Below are positions 21,499-30,587 of a stretch of 64,000 bases of DNA, piece after piece. Source of the stretch: Pseudomonas brassicacearum (GTDB lineage: Bacteria > Pseudomonadota > Gammaproteobacteria > Pseudomonadales > Pseudomonadaceae); the NCBI RefSeq assembly GCF_009601685.2, contig NZ_CP045701.2, positions 5,642,001 to 5,706,000 of the forward strand. The letters are read 5' to 3'. A program made the translations under genes and the position numbers. The notes below the pieces were generated by a model. The model made no database searches. It was not told the origin of the DNA and saw only the letters and a program-made list of their open reading frames with translations. Every line of letters begins with the position of its first letter. The stretch's first letter is position 1.

Positions 21499-21501
21499 CA
21501 T
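21483..21501 (+). promoter_or_regulatory. Fur-box-like operator
   Basis: TAATAAGAATTATTCTCAT reads as an imperfect inverted repeat close to the Pseudomonas Fur consensus (GATAATGATAATCATTATC class; frequent form AATGAGAATNATTCTCATT). It overlaps the -10 region of the gene at 21528, the usual position for iron repression. Confidence 0.65.
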
Positions 21502-21527
21502 CAGACCCCATCAAGGAGATGAGAACC

Positions 21528-21785
21528 ATGACTTATTTGATCGATGCCTGGCTGGACCGCCCACATCCCTACCTCAGGATCCTGCATCGGGAAACCGGGG
21601 AAGTTTGTGCAGTGCTTGAAGAAGAGGCCTTGAACGAGCTGCAGGACCAAGGAGACCTGGACCTCAACAGTCTCAACTCCAGCGAGCCGTTGGTGCTCAA
21701 GGAACTGGTGCGCAATCTGTTCCTGTTCTGCTACGCCCGGGCGTTGCGCCCGACGGGTGATTTCAGCGGCAGGTTCCACGGATGA
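21528..21785 (+). CDS. small conserved protein, probably iron-regulated (PA4570-like)
   Basis: 85-residue protein MTYLIDAWLDRPHPYLRI..., without signal peptide or membrane segment. It occupies the position of PAO1 PA4570, which I recall as iron-starvation induced. Two ATGs compete: 21519 sits immediately behind the AAGGAG with no spacing, while 21528 has a 9-base spacing and is preferred. The acidic middle (EEEALNELQDQGDLDLNSL) resembles a regulatory or adaptor protein, but no function is known to me. The Fur-like box over its promoter is the main clue. Confidence 0.75.
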   Translation: MTYLIDAWLDRPHPYLRILHRETGEVCAVLEEEALNELQDQGDLDLNSLNSSEPLVLKELVRNLFLFCYARALRPTGDFSGRFHG

Positions 21786-21796
21786 GCACAAAGAAC

Positions 21797-21887
21797 CTGT
21801 GGGAGCGAGCTTGCTCGCGATGGCGGTCGGTCAGTCGACATTTTCGTTACTGACACACCGCCATCGCGAGCAAGCTCGCTCCCACAG
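21797..21887. repeat. REPIN between the PA4570-like gene and fklB
   Basis: CTGTGGGAGCGAGCTTGCTC...GAGCAAGCTCGCTCCCACAG, near-perfect arms including GCGATGGCGGT/ACCGCCATCGC, in the convergent gap. It probably serves as a bidirectional stem-loop. Confidence 0.9.
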
Positions 21888-21918
21888 TTTTTATCCGGCG
21901 GTAAAACCGGACAGGGTC

Positions 21919-22536
21919 TTACAGTACGTCCAACAGCTCGACGTCAAACACCAGCACGCTGTGCGGTGGAATGCTGCCAACGCCTTGAGCGCCGTAAGCC
22001 AGTTCGCTCGGCACGTACAGGCGCCATTTGCTACCGGCATTCATCAGTTGCAGTGCTTCGGTCCAGCCTGGGATCACGCCGCCTACCGGGAATTCGGCTG
22101 GCTGGCCACGATCGTAGGAGCTGTCGAACACAGTGCCGTCGATCAGGGTGCCGTGGTAATGGGTGCGCACCTGGTCTTCACGGGTCGGCTTGGCGCCTTC
22201 ACCCTGGGTCAGCACTTCGAATTGCAGGCCGGAAGCCAGGGTGGTGATGCCTTCACGCTTGGCGTTTTCGGCCAGGAACGCACGGCCTTCGCCTGCGGCG
22301 GCTTCAGCCTTGGCAGCGGCTTCGGCCTGCATGATTTCACGAATGACCTTGAAGCTGGCGGACATCTCGTCCTGGCCCACGCGGCTTGGCTTGCCGGCGA
22401 ACGCGTCGGTCAGGCCGGCCAGGATCGCATCCAGGCTCACGCCCGGTGGCGGGTTGTCGCGCAGTTGGTCGCCCAACTGACGGCCAATGCCGTAGCTGAC
22501 GCGGGTTTCGTCGGTGGACAGGTTAACTTCGGACAT
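21919..22536 (-). CDS. fklB: FKBP-type peptidyl-prolyl isomerase FklB
   Basis: 205-residue prolyl isomerase with an N-terminal helical dimerisation domain (MSEVNLSTDETRVSYGIGRQ) and a C-terminal FKBP domain (VRTHYHGTLIDGTVFDSS, GVIPGWTEAL, ELAYG). No signal peptide is seen, so it is FklB rather than the periplasmic FkpA. Alternative upstream start at 22611 adds unrelated residues. It corresponds to PAO1 PA4572. Confidence 0.9.
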   Translation of the reverse strand: MSEVNLSTDETRVSYGIGRQLGDQLRDNPPPGVSLDAILAGLTDAFAGKPSRVGQDEMSASFKVIREIMQAEAAAKAEAAAGEGRAFLAENAKREGITTLASGLQFEVLTQGEGAKPTREDQVRTHYHGTLIDGTVFDSSYDRGQPAEFPVGGVIPGWTEALQLMNAGSKWRLYVPSELAYGAQGVGSIPPHSVLVFDVELLDVL

Positions 22537-22686
22537 GATGCTGCTCCGCTGTGCGGACGGCTCGAGAATTGCCGTGCGTGACACAGCGCCTCCCGGAGCG
22601 CCCGGAACCAAAAGGGCGAGCAGACTAGCACAGATGCCACGGCGGGTGACGAGCCCCCTGCGTCAAAGCAACCCGCCAGAAACGAC

Positions 22687-22718
22687 AACGCCCGCCTGCA
22701 ATTTGACAGACGGGCGTT
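22687..22718 (-). terminator. hairpin downstream of yqhA
   Basis: Arms AACGCCCG(T/C)CTG and CAGRCGGGCGTT, 12 bases each, around an 8-base loop, followed on the minus strand by GTCGTTTC. Strong stem with a poor T run. Confidence 0.65.
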
Positions 22719-22740
22719 GCGCCAGCGCGGTGAACGGACC

Positions 22741-23229
22741 TCAGTGCTTGGTCAGTTTGTCCAGGTAGCCCATGGCAAATGCCGAAACCACGAAAGTCAT
22801 GTGGATGATCACGTACCACATCAGGTGTTCGGGATCGACGTTTTTGGCGTCCATGAAAATGCGCAGCAGGTGGATGGAGGAAATGGCCACGATCGAGGCG
22901 GCGACTTTCATCTTCAGCGATGAAGAGTCCATGGTGCCCAGCCAGTTGAGCTTTTCCTTGTCGTCGGCGATGTCCAGTTGCGAGACGAAGTTCTCATAGC
23001 CGGAAATCATCACCATCACCAGCAGGCCACCCACCAGCGCCATGTCGATCAGCGACAGCAGCACCAGGATCAGGTCGGACTCGGCCATGGAAAACACGTT
23101 GGGAATGACGTGAAAGACTTCCTGGAAGAATTTCAGCGCCAGGGCCAGCAAGCCCAGGGACAGCCCGAAGTAGATCGGCGCCAGCAGCCAGCGGGAGGCG
23201 TACATTGCATTTTCGATAAAGCGTTCCAT
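22741..23229 (-). CDS. yqhA: YqhA/UPF0114 family inner-membrane protein
   Basis: 162-residue protein with about four transmembrane segments (residues about 15-35, 55-75, 105-125, 135-155). The opening [20 protein letters not shown] and the [12 protein letters not shown] segment identify the family. Its function is unknown. It equals PAO1 PA4574 in position and stands alone behind a 130-base gap. Confidence 0.88.
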   Translation of the reverse strand: MERFIENAMYASRWLLAPIYFGLSLGLLALALKFFQEVFHVIPNVFSMAESDLILVLLSLIDMALVGGLLVMVMISGYENFVSQLDIADDKEKLNWLGTMDSSSLKMKVAASIVAISSIHLLRIFMDAKNVDPEHLMWYVIIHMTFVVSAFAMGYLDKLTKH

Positions 23230-23361
23230 TGAATCTCACACCAGGGCTGAAAAATCGCGGCGAGTATATCAGCCACGACCGGCCCCACAAACGCCGGGCC
23301 CCTCCCTGGTCCCAGCTCTTGTGTCAAAATTTTACTGCTGGTAGTCGTGCCGTGATGGCCT

Positions 23362-23703
23362 TCAATGCAGCGGACGAAATTCGAAACCGCCGACGTTGCG
23401 ACAACGGCCTCCGTTGATTTCACGCAGTTGGGCTTGCATGTGCAGGGACCAGATCTGCGGGTCGTCGGCCAGCTCATAACCGTGCAGTGTCAGGCTTTGC
23501 ACAATGGTATCGAGGATGGATTCAGCGGCAGTCGGGCCGGGGAATGGCCCTTGGGCCTTGATGGCCGAAGGTTGTTCACCGGCCATTCCGGCGGCGAAGA
23601 GCAAGGTCCACATACCGGTATCTCCCGCCAGGGGGCGGATGGCGCATTCGATACGGGTGACAAGGCCCAGGCATTGACGAGTGAGGCAAAGGTTGCGCGA
23701 CAT
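23362..23703 (-). CDS. hypothetical protein (PA4575-like)
   Basis: 113-residue protein, MSRNLCLTRQCLGLVTRIEC..., rich in cysteine at the start, with no membrane segment or known domain. I favour the minus frame over the overlapping plus frame (23365-23721) because it matches my memory of the PAO1 neighbour of yqhA and reads like a protein rather than a shadow. Function unknown. Confidence 0.6.
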   Translation of the reverse strand: MSRNLCLTRQCLGLVTRIECAIRPLAGDTGMWTLLFAAGMAGEQPSAIKAQGPFPGPTAAESILDTIVQSLTLHGYELADDPQIWSLHMQAQLREINGGRCRNVGGFEFRPLH

Positions 23704-23921
23704 GGCGGCGCCCCTCGGTAGATCCGGTATTCAGCCCCCGCGAGGAGGCTGTTTCGATCCGATGATGACTCTCGTTATCCTTGAGCTGAGGATAGAAGAA
23801 AAGTTCCGGTCGCAAGGACTTTCGAGACCGGAATGCGCCGAGCGGTCACAGTGTGAATATTGACGCCAAAGTGGTGGCGTTTTTTCGTGATAACCCACAA
23901 AACATTGATTGCGAGAGCAAG

Positions 23922-24017
23922 CCTGTGGGAGCAAAGCTTGCTCGCGATGGGGTTGTCACATGCAACACTTCTGTTGACTGGACAAACGCTATCGCGAGCA
24001 AGCTTTGCTCCCACAGG
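23922..24017. repeat. REPIN downstream of the Lon-like protease gene
   Basis: CCTGTGGGAGCAAAGCTTGC...GCAAGCTTTGCTCCCACAGG with a roughly 50-base spacer. The stretch 23704-24044 contains only this element. Confidence 0.9.
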
Positions 24018-24044
24018 GGGGGGCTTGCGGCGGTCAGGAAAACA

Positions 24045-26483
24045 TCAAGCCGGCTTGGCCTCCGCCAGAGCCTGCTGTGCCAGTTCCTTTTCCGCTTCCT
24101 TGATGTCGTCCTCGCTGATCATCTCCGCGATCACCCGCAGCCGTTCCACCACGCGGGCATTGACGCTGCCCTCCGGGAATTCGCCGTTTTCATCCGGTTC
24201 GCCGGCAGGCTCGCCCACCAGCAGGCTCAGGGCTTCGTCGGCCTGACGCACCGCATAAACGTGGAACTGCCCGGCGCGCACGGCGGCCAGTACCTTCTCG
24301 TCGAGCATCAGGGTCGCGACGTTGGCCTGGGGAATGATCGCCCCCTGCTCACCGGTCAGCCCGCGGGCTTCGCAGAGGCGGAAGAAACCTTCGATCTTCT
24401 CGTTGACCCCGCCCACCGCCTGCACTTCGCCGAACTGATTGATCGAACCGGTGATGGCGAAGCACTGTTTCAACGGTGTCTTCGACAGGGCCGAAATCAA
24501 CGTACACGCCTCGCCCAGGGACGCACTGTCGCCGTCCACGTAACCGTAGGACTGCTCCAGGGCGATGCTGGCCGAGATCGCCAGCGGGAATTCCTGGGCA
24601 TAACGGCTACCCAGGTAACCGGTCAGAATCATCACGCCCTTGGAGTGGATCGGTTGGCCGAGGTTGACCTCCCGCTCGATGTCGACAATGCCGCTGCCGC
24701 CCGGGTACACCGTGGCAGAAATCCGCGCCGGCACGCCAAATGCTGAGTCGCCGACCTCGAGCACCGTCAGCCCGTTGCATTTGCCCACCGCCGCGCCGGC
24801 GGTGTCGATCAGGATGATCCCCGCCAGCATGTCGTCGAGGATTCGCGCCGAGACACGCCCGGTACGGGTGGCCTTGGCCTTGAGGGCGCGTTCGATATGA
24901 CCGGCGTCGGTCATCTCGTCACCGGCCAGCTGGCGAATGAAATCCGCCTCGCTGACCAGTTGGAACAGATCTCCGATACGCGCCGACAAGCGTCCCTGGT
25001 GTTCGGCCAGGCGCGCACTGTAGGTCGCCAGACGCGCCACCGCATCGGCAGTCAGCGGCGCCATGCCCTCTTCCGAAGTGCGGGTCTTGAGCAACTGGGC
25101 GAACTGCTCCAGGCTCTCGTCGCCCATCGGGATGTCTTCGTCGAAGTCCACCAGCACGCGAAACATTTCCTGGAAGTCCGGATCCAGGTCCTGCAAGGCG
25201 TAGTAGAGCTGGCGGGCACCGATGATCACAACCTTGACCTGCAGCGCAATGTGCTGCGGCGTCAGGGTCACGGTGGCCACGCGCCCCAGTTCACCGAGCG
25301 GCGATTCCATTTTCAGCTTGCGCGATTGCAGGGCACGCTTGAGCGCATCCCACACGAACGGCTCGCCGAGCATTTTTTCCGCTTCGAGAATCAGGAAACC
25401 GCCGTTGGCCCGGTGCAAGGCGCCCGGACGCAACTGCCGGTAAGTGGTGTAGAGCGCGCCTTGGTCGGTGCTGTATTCGATCCGACCGAACAGGTTGTCG
25501 TAGGTCGGGTGCGGCTCGAACACTACCGGCGCGCCGCCGCTGAACGGATGCCCGACCACCAGGCTCGGGGCGTACTGTTCCTCCAGCAGTTTGCGGGCGA
25601 TGGCGTCGGTCTTGCTGTCCTCCACCAATTGCTCGACCACGGTCTTGAGCAGGTAGACCTGCATGGCCTGCAGGTAGCCGCAGACCGCAGCGTTCTCTGC
25701 GTATTTCTCCGACAGCGGTGCCAACAACGGTTGCAGGGCCAGGGTGATGGTTTCTTCGTTGAGATGGCGCAACTGGTTGCTGGACTCGCGCTTCCATTGC
25801 GGCAGGCTGGCGAGCTCTTCGTTCAAGCGCTCTTCCAGGCCCGAGATGTCCTCATGGAAACGCTCGCGCTCGGCTTCCGGTAACTGGGCGAATTCCGCCT
25901 CATCCAGGGCCTTGCCTTCGCTCATCGGCGTGAAGGCGATGTTGCTGCTGTCACGGTACAGCGCAACATCCTTCTCCAGCGCCAGGCGCTCGATCACGTC
26001 CAAGGCGCGGTCATAGCGCTGGTTGAAGGCGCGGTCGATGGCGCTTTTCTTCTGCTGGTAGGACGGGTGCTCGAACACTGCCGGGAAGGTCGCCAGCAGG
26101 TTGTCGATCAGGCCGTTGATGTCGGCGATGAAAGCACCGGCCGTACCTGACGGCAGTTCCAGGGCCCGGGGTTCGCGGGGCTCGTCGAAATTGTTGACAT
26201 AGACCCAGTCCGCCGGGGTCTGCAGGCGCTTGCCTTCGGCCTTGAGGTAGCGTTTGACGAACGAAAACCGGCCAGTGCCGGGCTCGCCCATGACGAATAC
26301 GTTGTAACCGGGGCGCGGCATGGCCACGCCGAACTGCAAGGCTTCGACCGCACGTTCCTGGCCAAGCACACCGCGGAAGGGCTCCAGATCATTGGTGGTA
26401 GAGAAGCTGAACTGTTCAGCGGAAAACGGACGGGTCAGCGCTTCGGGCGCTAGACGCAAGCTGGCAGCAACAGGATCAGGCAT
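24045..26483 (-). CDS. Lon-type (LonB-like) ATP-dependent protease
   Basis: 812-residue protein with an N-terminal AAA-like region and a C-terminal Lon protease domain. The Ser/Lys dyad is visible: DGDSASLGEAC near residue 650 and GGVNEKIEGFF about 43 residues later. The proximal P-loop-like motif reads GEPGTGRFSF, with Arg in place of the Walker Lys, and a later NGGFLILEAE segment stands where a Walker B would be. It belongs to the Lon-related family that includes E. coli YcbZ (LonP-like), not to Lon itself. It equals PAO1 PA4576. Substrates are unknown. The single long frame needs no start correction. Confidence 0.9.
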   Translation of the reverse strand: MPDPVAASLRLAPEALTRPFSAEQFSFSTTNDLEPFRGVLGQERAVEALQFGVAMPRPGYNVFVMGEPGTGRFSFVKRYLKAEGKRLQTPADWVYVNNFDEPREPRALELPSGTAGAFIADINGLIDNLLATFPAVFEHPSYQQKKSAIDRAFNQRYDRALDVIERLALEKDVALYRDSSNIAFTPMSEGKALDEAEFAQLPEAERERFHEDISGLEERLNEELASLPQWKRESSNQLRHLNEETITLALQPLLAPLSEKYAENAAVCGYLQAMQVYLLKTVVEQLVEDSKTDAIARKLLEEQYAPSLVVGHPFSGGAPVVFEPHPTYDNLFGRIEYSTDQGALYTTYRQLRPGALHRANGGFLILEAEKMLGEPFVWDALKRALQSRKLKMESPLGELGRVATVTLTPQHIALQVKVVIIGARQLYYALQDLDPDFQEMFRVLVDFDEDIPMGDESLEQFAQLLKTRTSEEGMAPLTADAVARLATYSARLAEHQGRLSARIGDLFQLVSEADFIRQLAGDEMTDAGHIERALKAKATRTGRVSARILDDMLAGIILIDTAGAAVGKCNGLTVLEVGDSAFGVPARISATVYPGGSGIVDIEREVNLGQPIHSKGVMILTGYLGSRYAQEFPLAISASIALEQSYGYVDGDSASLGEACTLISALSKTPLKQCFAITGSINQFGEVQAVGGVNEKIEGFFRLCEARGLTGEQGAIIPQANVATLMLDEKVLAAVRAGQFHVYAVRQADEALSLLVGEPAGEPDENGEFPEGSVNARVVERLRVIAEMISEDDIKEAEKELAQQALAEAKPA

Positions 26484-26757
26484 CGGGCTTCCTTACATCA
26501 GGCGGGGCAGATAGCGGCATTCTGGCGCCGCCTGCACCTGACTGGCAAGGAGCGCCTCCGCCCAAAGCATAGTCAACGGGAAAACCTTGGACGGGTCCCA
26601 GTAGGCAGGTGATCCTCCGTAATGTTTTTGCAAAATGTCACGGAACCCCAGGATCGTGCCTAAACTCCAAATTGCGCGGCTGGAACAATAACCGGCCCAC
26701 TGGCTGCTATAGGGGCCAGACCCTGTCCATTGGTATGCACATAAAGAGAACATAGCT

Positions 26758-27246
26758 ATGAAACGGATTCTTCTCGGTACTCTCTTCACCGCTGTATCCA
26801 TCAACGCCATGGCTCAGGCGCCGGGCGGCCCGGATTGCGGCTGGGGCAACATGCTGTTCGAAGGTCAGCGTGGCACTCCGGCACACTTCCTGGCATCCAC
26901 CACCAACGGCACTTCCGGTAACGCTACCTTCGGCATGACATCCGGCACCAACGGTTGCTCGACCAACGCGGCACTGACCTACGGTGGCAAGTCCTGGCTG
27001 GCCATGAATGGCATGATGAACGAGCTGTCCGAAGACATGGCCAAGGGTCAGGGCGAAGCGCTGACCACCTACGCCGTAGTACTGGGCGTGGCGCCGGAAG
27101 ACCGCGCACATTTCTCTGCCGTCACCCACGAGCACTTCCAGCAGATCTTCAGCAAGGCTGACGTGACCGCCGAAGACGTGCATACCAACACCCTGGCCGT
27201 GCTGAAAAGCGATCCTCGCCTGGCCAAGTACGCCACTCAAGCTTAA
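26758..27246 (+). CDS. DUF3015 family exported protein
   Basis: 162-residue protein with a signal peptide (MKRILLGTLFTAVSINAMAQA) and the DUF3015 pattern: GPDCGWGNMLF, a TSGTNGCST strand and many Gly/Asn/Thr residues. Two cysteines after the signal may pair in the periplasm. Function unknown. Positioned like PAO1 PA4578. A terminator follows. Confidence 0.85.
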   Translation: MKRILLGTLFTAVSINAMAQAPGGPDCGWGNMLFEGQRGTPAHFLASTTNGTSGNATFGMTSGTNGCSTNAALTYGGKSWLAMNGMMNELSEDMAKGQGEALTTYAVVLGVAPEDRAHFSAVTHEHFQQIFSKADVTAEDVHTNTLAVLKSDPRLAKYATQA

Positions 27247-27258
27247 GCTCGGCATCAC

Positions 27259-27286
27259 TCGCTCCTTTCGGGGAGCGGGTTTTTCT
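27259..27286 (+). terminator. rho-independent terminator after the DUF3015 gene
   Basis: CGCTCC-TTTCGG-GGAGCG followed by GGTTTTTCTTTTT, 13 bases after the stop codon. Confidence 0.85.
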
Positions 27287-27336
27287 TTTTGGGGCCCCTG
27301 CGGTCTTTATTTTTTCGACTTTCCAAGTAGCCGACT

Positions 27337-29190
27337 ATGCTCAAACGCCTTGCCTGGCTGGCGCTCTGTGTGTGCGCCCCGCTGTCCGCCGCGCCTCATG
27401 TCGACCCTCAACGTTTGCAGCAACTGGCCAATGACCGCTTCTGGATTTCCCTGGGCCACTACGAAACCGCCAAGCTCGGCGGCTGGCGCAGCTATATCAG
27501 CGACAAGAAATTCTTCCTCGCGCCCGATGGCAACGAACATCCCGACCGTGAACTGACCGCCACGCTAGAGGCCCTGTACGGTCCGACCAGCGCCGGCCAG
27601 CAACATGCTCAATGCGTGTACCCGGCGCGAACCCGCTGGCTCAAGGCGCAGCTCAACCTGACAGACCTGCCGGCGGTCAATTGCAGCGACTTTACCCAGT
27701 GGTTCAAGGACGTCTCGCCTCACAGCGCGGTGATGATCTTCCCCGCCGCGTACCTGAACAGCCCGTCCTCGATGTTCGGCCACACCCTGCTGCGCATCGA
27801 CCAGGCCGATGTGCAAAGAGACAAGACCGCCCTGCTCAGTTATGCGATCAATTTCGGCGCCTACATCGAAGGCTCCGACAACAGCATCCTCTATGCCTGG
27901 AAAGGCCTGATGGGCGGTTATCCCGGCCTGTTCGCCCTGGTGCCGTACCAGGAAAAACTCTCCGAGTACCGTAGCCTGGAGAACCGCGACCTGTGGGAAT
28001 ATCGCCTGAACCTGAGCCAGGCGGAAACCGAGCGCATGGTCGAGCACGTCTGGGAACTCAAGCAGATTCAGTTCGACTATTTCTTCTTCGACGAAAACTG
28101 CTCCTATCGTCTGCTCGAACTGCTGCAAGTGGCTCGTCCCAGCCTGCGCCTGACCGAACAATTCCCGCTGACGGCCATTCCCACCGACACCGTCAAGGCA
28201 GTAAAAGAGTCCGGCCTGGTAGAAAGCATCCAATATCGACCGTCCCGTGAACGGGAACTGCTCAGCCGCGCCGAACCGCTCAGCGATGATGAACAGCAAT
28301 GGGTACTCAAAGTCAGCGCCGACCAGCAGCAACTGCAAACCCCCGGCTTCAAGGCGCTGCCGCGCGAACGCCAGGCGCTGATCATCGATGCGGCCTATCG
28401 CCTGGAGCGCTATCGCGCCAACGGCCAAGAGCGCGATCCACAACGCGCCCAACGCAGTTTCGAACTGTTGCGGGCGATCAATCAGAATCCCGCGCCGGAA
28501 CTCGAGATCCCGCAACCGGGCCTGCCCGAGGACGGTCACCAATCGCGTACCTGGCAGGCTGGCCTCGGCACGCGGGGCGACCGGGCGTTCGGCGAGTATG
28601 GCTTGCGCATGGCCTATCACGATCTCAACGACAACGCCGAGAGCTTCCCCTTGGGCGCACAGATCGAAATCCTGCAATTGAAACTGCGCCAGTACGAAGG
28701 CAATGACTGGCAGCTGCAGCAACTGGACCTGGCGACCATTCGCTCCCTGACCCCACGCAACGAGCTGCTGCAACCGCTGTCCTGGCAGGTCACCGGCGGC
28801 CTGGAGCGGGTGCCGGGCAAACACGACGATGAAACCTTGGTCAGCCACGTCAACGGCGGCGCCGGAGGCACCTGGGCACTGGGCGAAGAGGTGCTGGGCT
28901 TTGCCCTGGGCACGGTGCGGGTCGAGCACAACAACGACTTCGCCCAATTCATCGCCCCGGCCGCCGGTTTCAACAGTGGTGTGCTGTGGAAAAACCCATT
29001 GGGCAACCTGAGCCTGGAAGCCAAGGGCGATTATTTCGTCAACGGCGAAGTGCGCCGCAGCCTGAGCTTGAATCAACAATGGGAATTGTCCCGCAACCTT
29101 GGCTTGCGCTTGAGTGCCCAGCGGGAATTCAGCCAATTGGCCTCGCCGCAGAACGAGGTGATGCTCGAGGTGAAGTGGTACCACTATTGA
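27337..29190 (+). CDS. DUF4105 (Lnb N-terminal-like) exported protein
   Basis: 617-residue exported protein. After a signal peptide ending PLSAAP comes a DUF4105/Lnb-like domain with the paired motifs SSMFGHTLLRID (about 145) and FDENCSYRLLELL (about 250), whose His and Cys suggest a papain-like fold. The C-terminal third (about 400-617) is rich in alternating aromatic strands and ends KWYHY, like an outer-membrane barrel or autotransporter-like barrel. The role is unknown. It corresponds to PAO1 PA4579; downstream the synteny is interrupted by the ATPase-HNH module. Confidence 0.82.
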   Translation: MLKRLAWLALCVCAPLSAAPHVDPQRLQQLANDRFWISLGHYETAKLGGWRSYISDKKFFLAPDGNEHPDRELTATLEALYGPTSAGQQHAQCVYPARTRWLKAQLNLTDLPAVNCSDFTQWFKDVSPHSAVMIFPAAYLNSPSSMFGHTLLRIDQADVQRDKTALLSYAINFGAYIEGSDNSILYAWKGLMGGYPGLFALVPYQEKLSEYRSLENRDLWEYRLNLSQAETERMVEHVWELKQIQFDYFFFDENCSYRLLELLQVARPSLRLTEQFPLTAIPTDTVKAVKESGLVESIQYRPSRERELLSRAEPLSDDEQQWVLKVSADQQQLQTPGFKALPRERQALIIDAAYRLERYRANGQERDPQRAQRSFELLRAINQNPAPELEIPQPGLPEDGHQSRTWQAGLGTRGDRAFGEYGLRMAYHDLNDNAESFPLGAQIEILQLKLRQYEGNDWQLQQLDLATIRSLTPRNELLQPLSWQVTGGLERVPGKHDDETLVSHVNGGAGGTWALGEEVLGFALGTVRVEHNNDFAQFIAPAAGFNSGVLWKNPLGNLSLEAKGDYFVNGEVRRSLSLNQQWELSRNLGLRLSAQREFSQLASPQNEVMLEVKWYHY

Positions 29191-29324
29191 ATCTGAGCGA
29201 GAGAAGGGGAAAACGAAGCACAACCTCAAGTCGAATCAGGCGTGAGTCCGGGCTCACATTTCGAAGTCAGCCAAAATCAAGTAGATTGGCTTGAATAAAC
29301 CTTTAATCGGAATTGAATGCTGCG

Positions 29325-30587
29325 ATGCTTGATTATCTGCACATGAAAAACGTGGGGCCCGCTCCTGAGCTCGAAGTTAACTGGGCGCCACGAATCAATC
29401 TGATCACGGGTGACAATGGACTGGGAAAAAGTTTTTTGCTGGACCTGGCCTGGTGGGCGCTGACGCGCACCTGGGCCAATACGCCAGCGCTTCCTGTAAA
29501 CCCCGGCAAGTCCTCAATCGAATATGTTGTAAAAGGTAAATCCGGCGTCGCTCAGCCTGTCGTATCGACCTATAAACGCGAAGACAGCTCCTGGCCCTTG
29601 AAGCAAAGCCGTCCCACCATGCCCGGCATCGTGGTTTACGTACGCATCGACGGCGGCTTTTCCGTCTGGGATCCGGCCCGCAATTACTGGCGCTCCGATA
29701 AGGATCGCCCCGCCGCATATCACTTCTCTGCCGACGCCGTATGGGATGGCCTTGATGTCAACGGGCAAAGAGTCTGTGAAGGCTTGGAGCGCGACTGGGT
29801 CAATTGGCAAAACGGCCGCAAACCCCAATTCAAAGCGTTGGAAAACGCCTTGCGCGACCTTTCCCCCGCCACTGAACCGCTATGCGTCGGGGCGCCCAGA
29901 CGCGTATACCTGGGCGAGGGTCGAGAACGACCGACACTCACCATCGGCAATCAGAACGTGCCTGTCACGCTGGCCTCGGCAGGCGTAAGACGAATACTGG
30001 GGCTGGCTTATTTTCTTGTGTGGGCCTGGTATGAACACCAGGCAGCTGCTGCGCTGCTCGACAAAAAACCCGAACGCCGGTTTGTCATCCTGTTCGACGA
30101 ACCCGAGACTCATTTACATCCAAGGTGGCAACGCACGTTGATGCCCAGCCTGTTGCAAGCTATCAAGACCTTGCGTGGGAACCACGGTGCCGCGCCTCCC
30201 CAACTCCTGATTGCTACGCACTCGCCGCTCGTCGCCGCCTCCCTTGAGCCAGTGTTCGATGAAGAACAGGACGATCAGATTCAATTGTCGATCCAGGACC
30301 ATAAGGTCACGCTGACACAAGGACACTGGGCGGCCCAGGGTGATGCCAGCAGTTGGTTGGTATCTGACACGTTCGGACTGGAACAGGCGCGCTCGCTGGA
30401 GGCAGAAAAAGCCATCGAGGCCGCCGAAGCGTTCATGCGTGGCGAGAAACAACTACCTGAAGGACTCAAGACCCGTGCATCCATCCACAGGTCCCTACAA
30501 AAACTGCTTCCTGCCCACGATGAATTCTGGCCACGCTGGCTGATCGAGAGCGGCCTCCTGACGCTCAATGGCGAGGGCAATCAATGA
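29325..30587 (+). CDS. AAA/ABC-type ATPase of a two-gene ATPase-HNH module (PtuA-like)
   Basis: 420-residue ATPase of the AAA_15/AAA_21 (OLD/PtuA-like) kind. Walker A is GDNGLGKS at about 29-36. An ABC-signature-like LASAGVRR stands at about 216, Walker B is VILFDEPETHLHP at about 254-266, and the switch His is in IATHSPLV at about 297. There is no Toprim domain after the H-loop, which argues against OLD nuclease and for a PtuA-type ATPase that works with a separate nuclease. The start is uncertain: TTG 29313, ATG 29325 and ATG 29343 are all in frame and none has a strong ribosome site; I use 29325. It overlaps the next gene as ATGA. Sampled lines have lower G+C (about 50-55 percent by hand count) than core genes (68 percent in one morA line), which suggests acquisition. 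Confidence 0.8.
   Translation: MLDYLHMKNVGPAPELEVNWAPRINLITGDNGLGKSFLLDLAWWALTRTWANTPALPVNPGKSSIEYVVKGKSGVAQPVVSTYKREDSSWPLKQSRPTMPGIVVYVRIDGGFSVWDPARNYWRSDKDRPAAYHFSADAVWDGLDVNGQRVCEGLERDWVNWQNGRKPQFKALENALRDLSPATEPLCVGAPRRVYLGEGRERPTLTIGNQNVPVTLASAGVRRILGLAYFLVWAWYEHQAAAALLDKKPERRFVILFDEPETHLHPRWQRTLMPSLLQAIKTLRGNHGAAPPQLLIATHSPLVAASLEPVFDEEQDDQIQLSIQDHKVTLTQGHWAAQGDASSWLVSDTFGLEQARSLEAEKAIEAAEAFMRGEKQLPEGLKTRASIHRSLQKLLPAHDEFWPRWLIESGLLTLNGEGNQ

Noticed and set aside
23365..23721. 118-residue plus-strand frame overlapping the PA4575-like gene
   Set aside because: Both strands are open; the minus frame fits the conserved neighbour order and has a more natural composition. Only one is kept.
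29325..30587. OLD-family nuclease
   Set aside because: The ATPase ends shortly after the H-loop with no Toprim motif (no DxD or conserved Glu block), so it needs a partner protein.
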